Shown: positions 55,128-64,000 of the stretch, one piece after another
Position numbering within the stretch: the first letter of the stretch is position 1
How the letters are laid out: the number at the start of each line of letters is the position of its first letter
The notes under the pieces: model-generated
What the model saw: only the letters and a program-made list of their open reading frames with translations
Databases searched by the model: none
What the model was told of the DNA's origin: nothing
Source: Ulota crispa
Taxonomy: Eukaryota > Streptophyta > Bryopsida > Orthotrichales > Orthotrichaceae
Direction: 5' to 3'
DNA: 64,000 nt
NCBI GenBank assembly: GCA_963920765.1
Contig: OY987242.1
Coordinates: forward strand, 25,258,002-25,322,001
Program-made: the position numbers and the translations under genes

Positions 55128-56824
55128 TTGAGAATCTTGTAAGAAAATAAAATCGACCAATTCCAAATGAGTAACAAGTTTTAACTTTTGTTCTTGTTCT
55201 TATATGGATCAAGGCCCATAAATACGTATGTGTAGTATACCAAGCCTCCAAGACTTACATTGGAATTGAAACTACTTCTAGGTTTGTAAAGCATACTCCC
55301 ACATTGGCAAACAAATGATTTGCTACAAAGGGAGAAAATAAGTGGAGTAGCATTGTGTTTATGTCAACCTTTTTTTGTGTGCAAGAATTTATCATGTGTT
55401 GCTATCAATTTTTAAGTAAGTGCCAAAAATAGGTTTTTTAGATCATTATTAGATGCATGATATATGTCATTGAAAATTTCTCAACAATAGCTTTTTTGTG
55501 GTGTATTATGCACCCCATTTGGAACTAAAAGATAATTTGAAGTGTCTATATAGTAGGTAGCAAAGAATAATTGACCAAATACTGCAAATTATATTTCTTT
55601 GAAGTTGCTAGAAAACAATCAAGAATGCACTTCAAAAAAAGTGGCAAGAACAGACACAATAGTCACACATGTGAGCAATATTGTCAATGTGAGGGCTTCA
55701 ATGAAGTACCACAAGTTGGGAATGAATGGGAAGTGAATTGCAAAGAATGCCAAACTATTGGCAATCAAACCTACAGTAGAAGTAACAAACACCAAATGAA
55801 AGACAACAACAATATTGTGGGTGTGCTATTGTTTATAATTAATTTTGAATTGTAACCCTTGTTTGTCATGAAAATTTGGGCCCGTACTTACAAATTCTTC
55901 AAAAAATAATTAATATAAGTCTTGTTAAATTTAGCTACATTTGGATCACATACTCAAAGCTCCAAATGCACTAAATCAAGTATTACAAGGTTTGAAAAGA
56001 AGCCAAGATTCTCTACAGCTCCTCTTCAACATTCCTATATTTCAAAAGTAAAAGAAAAATACTCATTGACCTTAAATAATAAGCTACATTACAAGAGGCT
56101 CTATCCTTGAAGCATTGGCTTAGCCTCCAATTACAACATTTATTCAAACTTCCTCAAAATAGCTTCTCTAAATGCAAAACCTTCTCATCTACAAATTAGA
56201 GATAACAAAACCTAATTTTGTGACAAAAACAACCAAAATTAGATATAGAGCATGGGTATATCAAATAGTAATGTCACCATCCTACTAAGACCTATACATT
56301 GCAAAACCTACAACTTGCTTGTAGACCTTGCAACTTTGCTCATGGGAGAGAGGCAGATGTGGAGTGGTCCAACTTTGGAGTAAAACTGAGAGTGTCTATG
56401 TGGTTGGGACATATTGACCAATCCAATAATTTCAATAACACAATGTCCATAACAAACACCATTACACACAGAAAAAAATCGAGTGGGACAAAAGAAAACC
56501 CAGTTGATTGGTAAAATGTACAACTTTCACATTAACTAGTACATGAAACATTAACAGAGCCGGTCACTCTACAAACACACCAAAATTTAGCCTCATCAAT
56601 ACAAACTTTCTAGCAACACCAAACAACTACATCCATAACTAGGGCGTCGACCATCTTTAACAGCCTCACCATTGTCAACGTCAAAGTTATTTGCATACAC
56701 ATATGTACGTTGTCAGCAAGTTTTCAAATTGATAACTCCAGAGATTTGGGATTCAGGGTTTAGTGTTTAAGGTGACTACAAACCCCATAAAGTTTAGGGT
56801 TACGGTTTAGGGTTTTGGAATGAT
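55128..56824. other. Spacer 3' of the oxidoreductase gene
   Basis: A plus-strand frame at 55,571-55,855 has no family resemblance. Close to the oxidoreductase stop, 56,755-56,818 contains three telomere-like TTTAGGG words (GTTTAGGGTTACGGTTTAGGG). No other gene seen. Confidence 0.35.
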
Positions 56825-61286
<4,462 letters not shown>

Positions 61287-61712
61287 GGCGATGGAGGAGC
61301 TCGAGTAAATGCCATTTTTGTTGTTTTTTTGGGTTTTCAGGAGCGACGAACAAAGCTGTTTCGGAAATCGTGGACTCCGTTGCGGAATGCTGTGCTTTTT
61401 GAGAATCTCGCGAAGGATATGATTGTGCTGAGAGTGCTTTCGAATTGGCTTCTGGCGGGAGTGGTGGGATGGTGATGATGATGATGAGGGTGACGACCGG
61501 ATGTCGCACGCGGGTATCCGCAGAATTTGATTGGGAAAGGGAAGAGCGTGAATTTAGGGTTTGGTTCATTTTGTCCTACAGAGCATGTAGAGAGCCACCA
61601 CGTATGTGCAGGTGGAGACTTGGAAATTGTGCATGGGGTAGTTAGAACAAGTGGCTCTTTGCATGTTTTGAAGCGTTAAGGTAAAGATGGCTTCCGTTTA
61701 CAAAATGGCATT
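61287..61712 (-). promoter_or_regulatory. Upstream region of the oxidoreductase gene
   Basis: GC-richer flank immediately 5' of the ATG on the minus strand, with an ATG/CAT trinucleotide run at about 61,470-61,490. It presumably holds the leader and core promoter; no defined box was identified. Confidence 0.4.
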
Positions 61713-62625
61713 GGGAATTGATATATGTATCACACACTTTTGACTATTTTACCACACCTATTATATATGATCAATATTTAAGATGTTATAGTAGGCGTAG
61801 AGTATAGACCACAAGAAGAACAATACTATTTTGAAGATAAGGTAAAAGTATCTTACGTGGACATTTTTGTTAAATCAATTCAAGAAGTAGGTGCACTAAG
61901 ATTTTGAATACAAATTTCTGTTAGCAAATGGGTATAGATGGGCAGAAAATTGTCATCATATTAATTTGCAATTTTATGAATAAAATATGAATTTTTGAAA
62001 ACGAGGTTGTAGATACAGTTATTGTGGACCCTAGACATGTCATAAATCGGTCCTGAATGGTGGGAAAACAAACAATGAAGACCAAATGAGTGAACATGAG
62101 AGTTTAATAATATATCACTTTAATGCTTAACCCCTAAATGTGTGAGACACCAATTTCTAGTGACTATTCCACTAGAATTTGGTGCCGCAGGCATTTAGGG
62201 GTTAAAATGGTCACTGTGACCGCTCATATCCATGGCTCGTGTCCCATTTGCCAAACTATTGGATTGTATACGGGCTATGTTGTAGGGATTTGTAAGCAAA
62301 TCTTGTCCAATTAAAGTGCTCCTACCTTATAGCTTGCCATAGAAGTTGCAACTTCAACTCTACTTTTCAACTATAAATCTTGCTCATAGTAACAATTAAA
62401 AAATCCAAATTATGCTAAGTTAAATTTAGATCTTTGGATAGACTATAAGTGAGATCTCAAATTAAAGAGCAAAACTGAAGTTGCAACTTCTATGTACGTC
62501 AAGCTATATCTTCAAATTAGTAATGTTCTACCGTGGTTCACACATATTATAATATCATGAATATTGGCCATATATAATAGGTGTGGTAAAATAACAAAAA
62601 GGATGTGGTATAAATATCAACTCCC
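61713..62625. mobile_element. 913-bp element with about 70-bp inverted ends, GATATATG-related
   Basis: Ends GGGAATTGATATATGTAT and AAATATCAACTCCC continue as inverted repeats through 'TTTTACCACACCTATTATAT'. Flanks AATGGCATT and AATGGTGTT match at 7 of 9. It encloses a TTAA remnant at 62,131-62,201 and a small palindrome at about 62,340-62,500, so it is older than those. Confidence 0.6.
62131..62201. mobile_element. 71-bp TTAA-element remnant
   Basis: TTAA at 62,127-62,130 and 62,202-62,205 flank CCCCTAAATGTGTGAG and GCCGCAGGCATTTAGGGG. Only the termini remain, identical at the right to 28,977-29,609. Confidence 0.7.
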
Positions 62626-64000
62626 AATGGTGTTGTAAGTATGCTTGGATGTTGCAAAATTGGTCATAGTTGCAAAATTGGTCCTATAGTGCAAGACAAC
62701 ATAAACCAACAAAGATGTAACTATCATATTAACTATTTATAGAAAACCCCAAAAAAATTATAACTCTTTGTAACTATATCTAAGAAATGAGATGTTAGGA
62801 AGAAAGTTATGAAGCCAATTGGAGTTATTGTTTGCCAAAAAAAAGTTATCATCATTCAAAAATGGCAACTACTTGACATTTTACACCAAGAGAGCAAAGA
62901 ATTGGCCACTTTGACACTTGATGTCCTAAAATTAATAATTAATTTAAAAACAATTGGCTAAATGACAAACTGCATTTATTGAGAAGTTGACAAGGCCACT
63001 ATGGCAAATCCCAAAATCAACCAATGAGATCGATATTTCTCTAAACTTTCAGAGCAAGTTGGGGTATTCAAGGGAAAAAAAGTGCTGCCCAGGAATTTGG
63101 CTGATTCTCAAGGTTGGCTGGTTTATGGTGTCACGCACTGTAGTTGCAAAATTGGTCCTAGTTGCTTATTTTGCTATCTATAAACAAAACAACAAAGTAG
63201 AACAAGTCCCTTTTGCTTTTAATGAATCTTAATGATTATGGCTGTTGTTAGATGAAATGCTATTTTGTGGGATTAGGGTGGGAAATCTTAATTTTTTTAC
63301 AAACAAGGATAAAAGTAATCATTTACCTCCTAAATTGGGATTGGTTAGGCTTGTCCTCCTCTATGATTGTGGACAAAATTAAAGTTTTAAATCTAAATGT
63401 GAATTTGAAATCCCCAAATTCAACCCTTGTGATGGTTAATTTGTTAACCCCTGAGCCTCTGAGCGCCTAAGCCACAGGATCCTGTCATTACAAATTGGAG
63501 AAAGGGACTAGTCGCATGAATGTACTAAATGCACTGTAATCTGGATTATATTGTGTAACTGGGTTTAAATTGTACAAAGGTGGCAAAAATGGGGTTCGGG
63601 ATGGAATTCAGGGTGTAATTGAATGGGACCATTCACACATGAGGTGGCAATACTATGCAAATGCCATATGGTATTTATTGCCGGGAGGCTTGTAGTGGAT
63701 GGATTATGAGCTAGGCGCTCATGGGATAATATCTGAAGGGTGAAAAAGTTGAGATTTTCCAACTTGGCCCCTCAAAATCTAACCATAGCTATTGATAATC
63801 TCCTTCAAATGCATTGTAAGAATATGATGGAATGATTATGTCTTGTCAATGAATCTCTCTATAATAATAAAGTACAATTTATTGCGTGGTGATCCTTTTA
63901 TCGTCATCCTTTACCGCGTGGTTAAAACTTGCTTGCCTAAAAACGTGCGTGGATATATATAAACAAAAACAATTGGCAATCCTTTTATCATGCTGGTAAA
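62626..64000. other. AT-rich spacer with repeat fragments
   Basis: 63,290-63,435 is a partial GATATATG-family interior ('TACAAACAAGGATAAAAGTA', 'CTAAATGTGAATT'). TTAA at 63,444-63,447 followed by CCCCTGAGCC may be the left end of another TTAA element running out of the window. No gene seen. Confidence 0.35.

Overview
This is nuclear DNA of a plant-lineage organism. A plastid-targeted [2Fe-2S] ferredoxin, a chloroplast-type NADPH quinone oxidoreductase and a plant-type calcineurin-B EF-hand protein are all split by GT-AG introns or preceded by leader introns, and they sit in long AT-rich spacers crowded with small DNA transposons. One gene is a nucleobase permease of the UapA (fungal/green-algal) type rather than the LPE1 type of flowering plants. 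That, with the lack of recognisable LTR elements, points to a non-flowering land plant or a streptophyte alga. The species cannot be fixed from the sequence.

Layout. 1-1,117: a TTAA-flanked transposon with a CACTA-type miniature element nested inside it. 1,989-7,990 (minus): UapA-type purine permease, seven coding exons, 570 aa; at least six miniature elements lie in its introns and a probable leader exon lies near 9,350. 9,400-20,700: spacer with nested transposons, two adjacent foldback elements whose ends have become tandem arrays (13,049-13,273 and 13,613-13,700), and a possible reverse-transcriptase relic. 20,721-22,849: a 2.1-kb TTAA-family element carrying an apparent three-exon gene fragment of unknown function. 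23,313-29,609: three more elements of that family and other MITEs. 31,819-34,658 (minus): exon-like blocks of an unidentified small protein with frame breaks, plus a Tc1/mariner relic. 43,637-44,077 (minus): ferredoxin. 45,967-47,865 (minus): a dead Tc1/mariner transposase gene interrupted by a 739-bp element. 51,160-52,874 (minus): calcineurin-B-like protein, five coding exons. 56,825-61,286 (minus): quinone/alkenal oxidoreductase, four coding exons. The remainder is spacer and repeats.

All four confident genes lie on the minus strand, many kb apart, and do not form a pathway or cluster. Ferredoxin and the oxidoreductase both belong to chloroplast redox metabolism. The calcineurin-B-like protein is a calcium sensor, and the permease moves purines across the plasma membrane.

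The most unusual content is the transposon biology. A TTAA-inserting (piggyBac-like) non-autonomous family has about ten members, one of which has picked up a gene fragment with introns. Several unrelated elements have tandemly multiplied terminal repeats. Nesting is deep enough to order some insertions in time. Exon coordinates were derived by eye from splice consensus, reading phase and family alignment.
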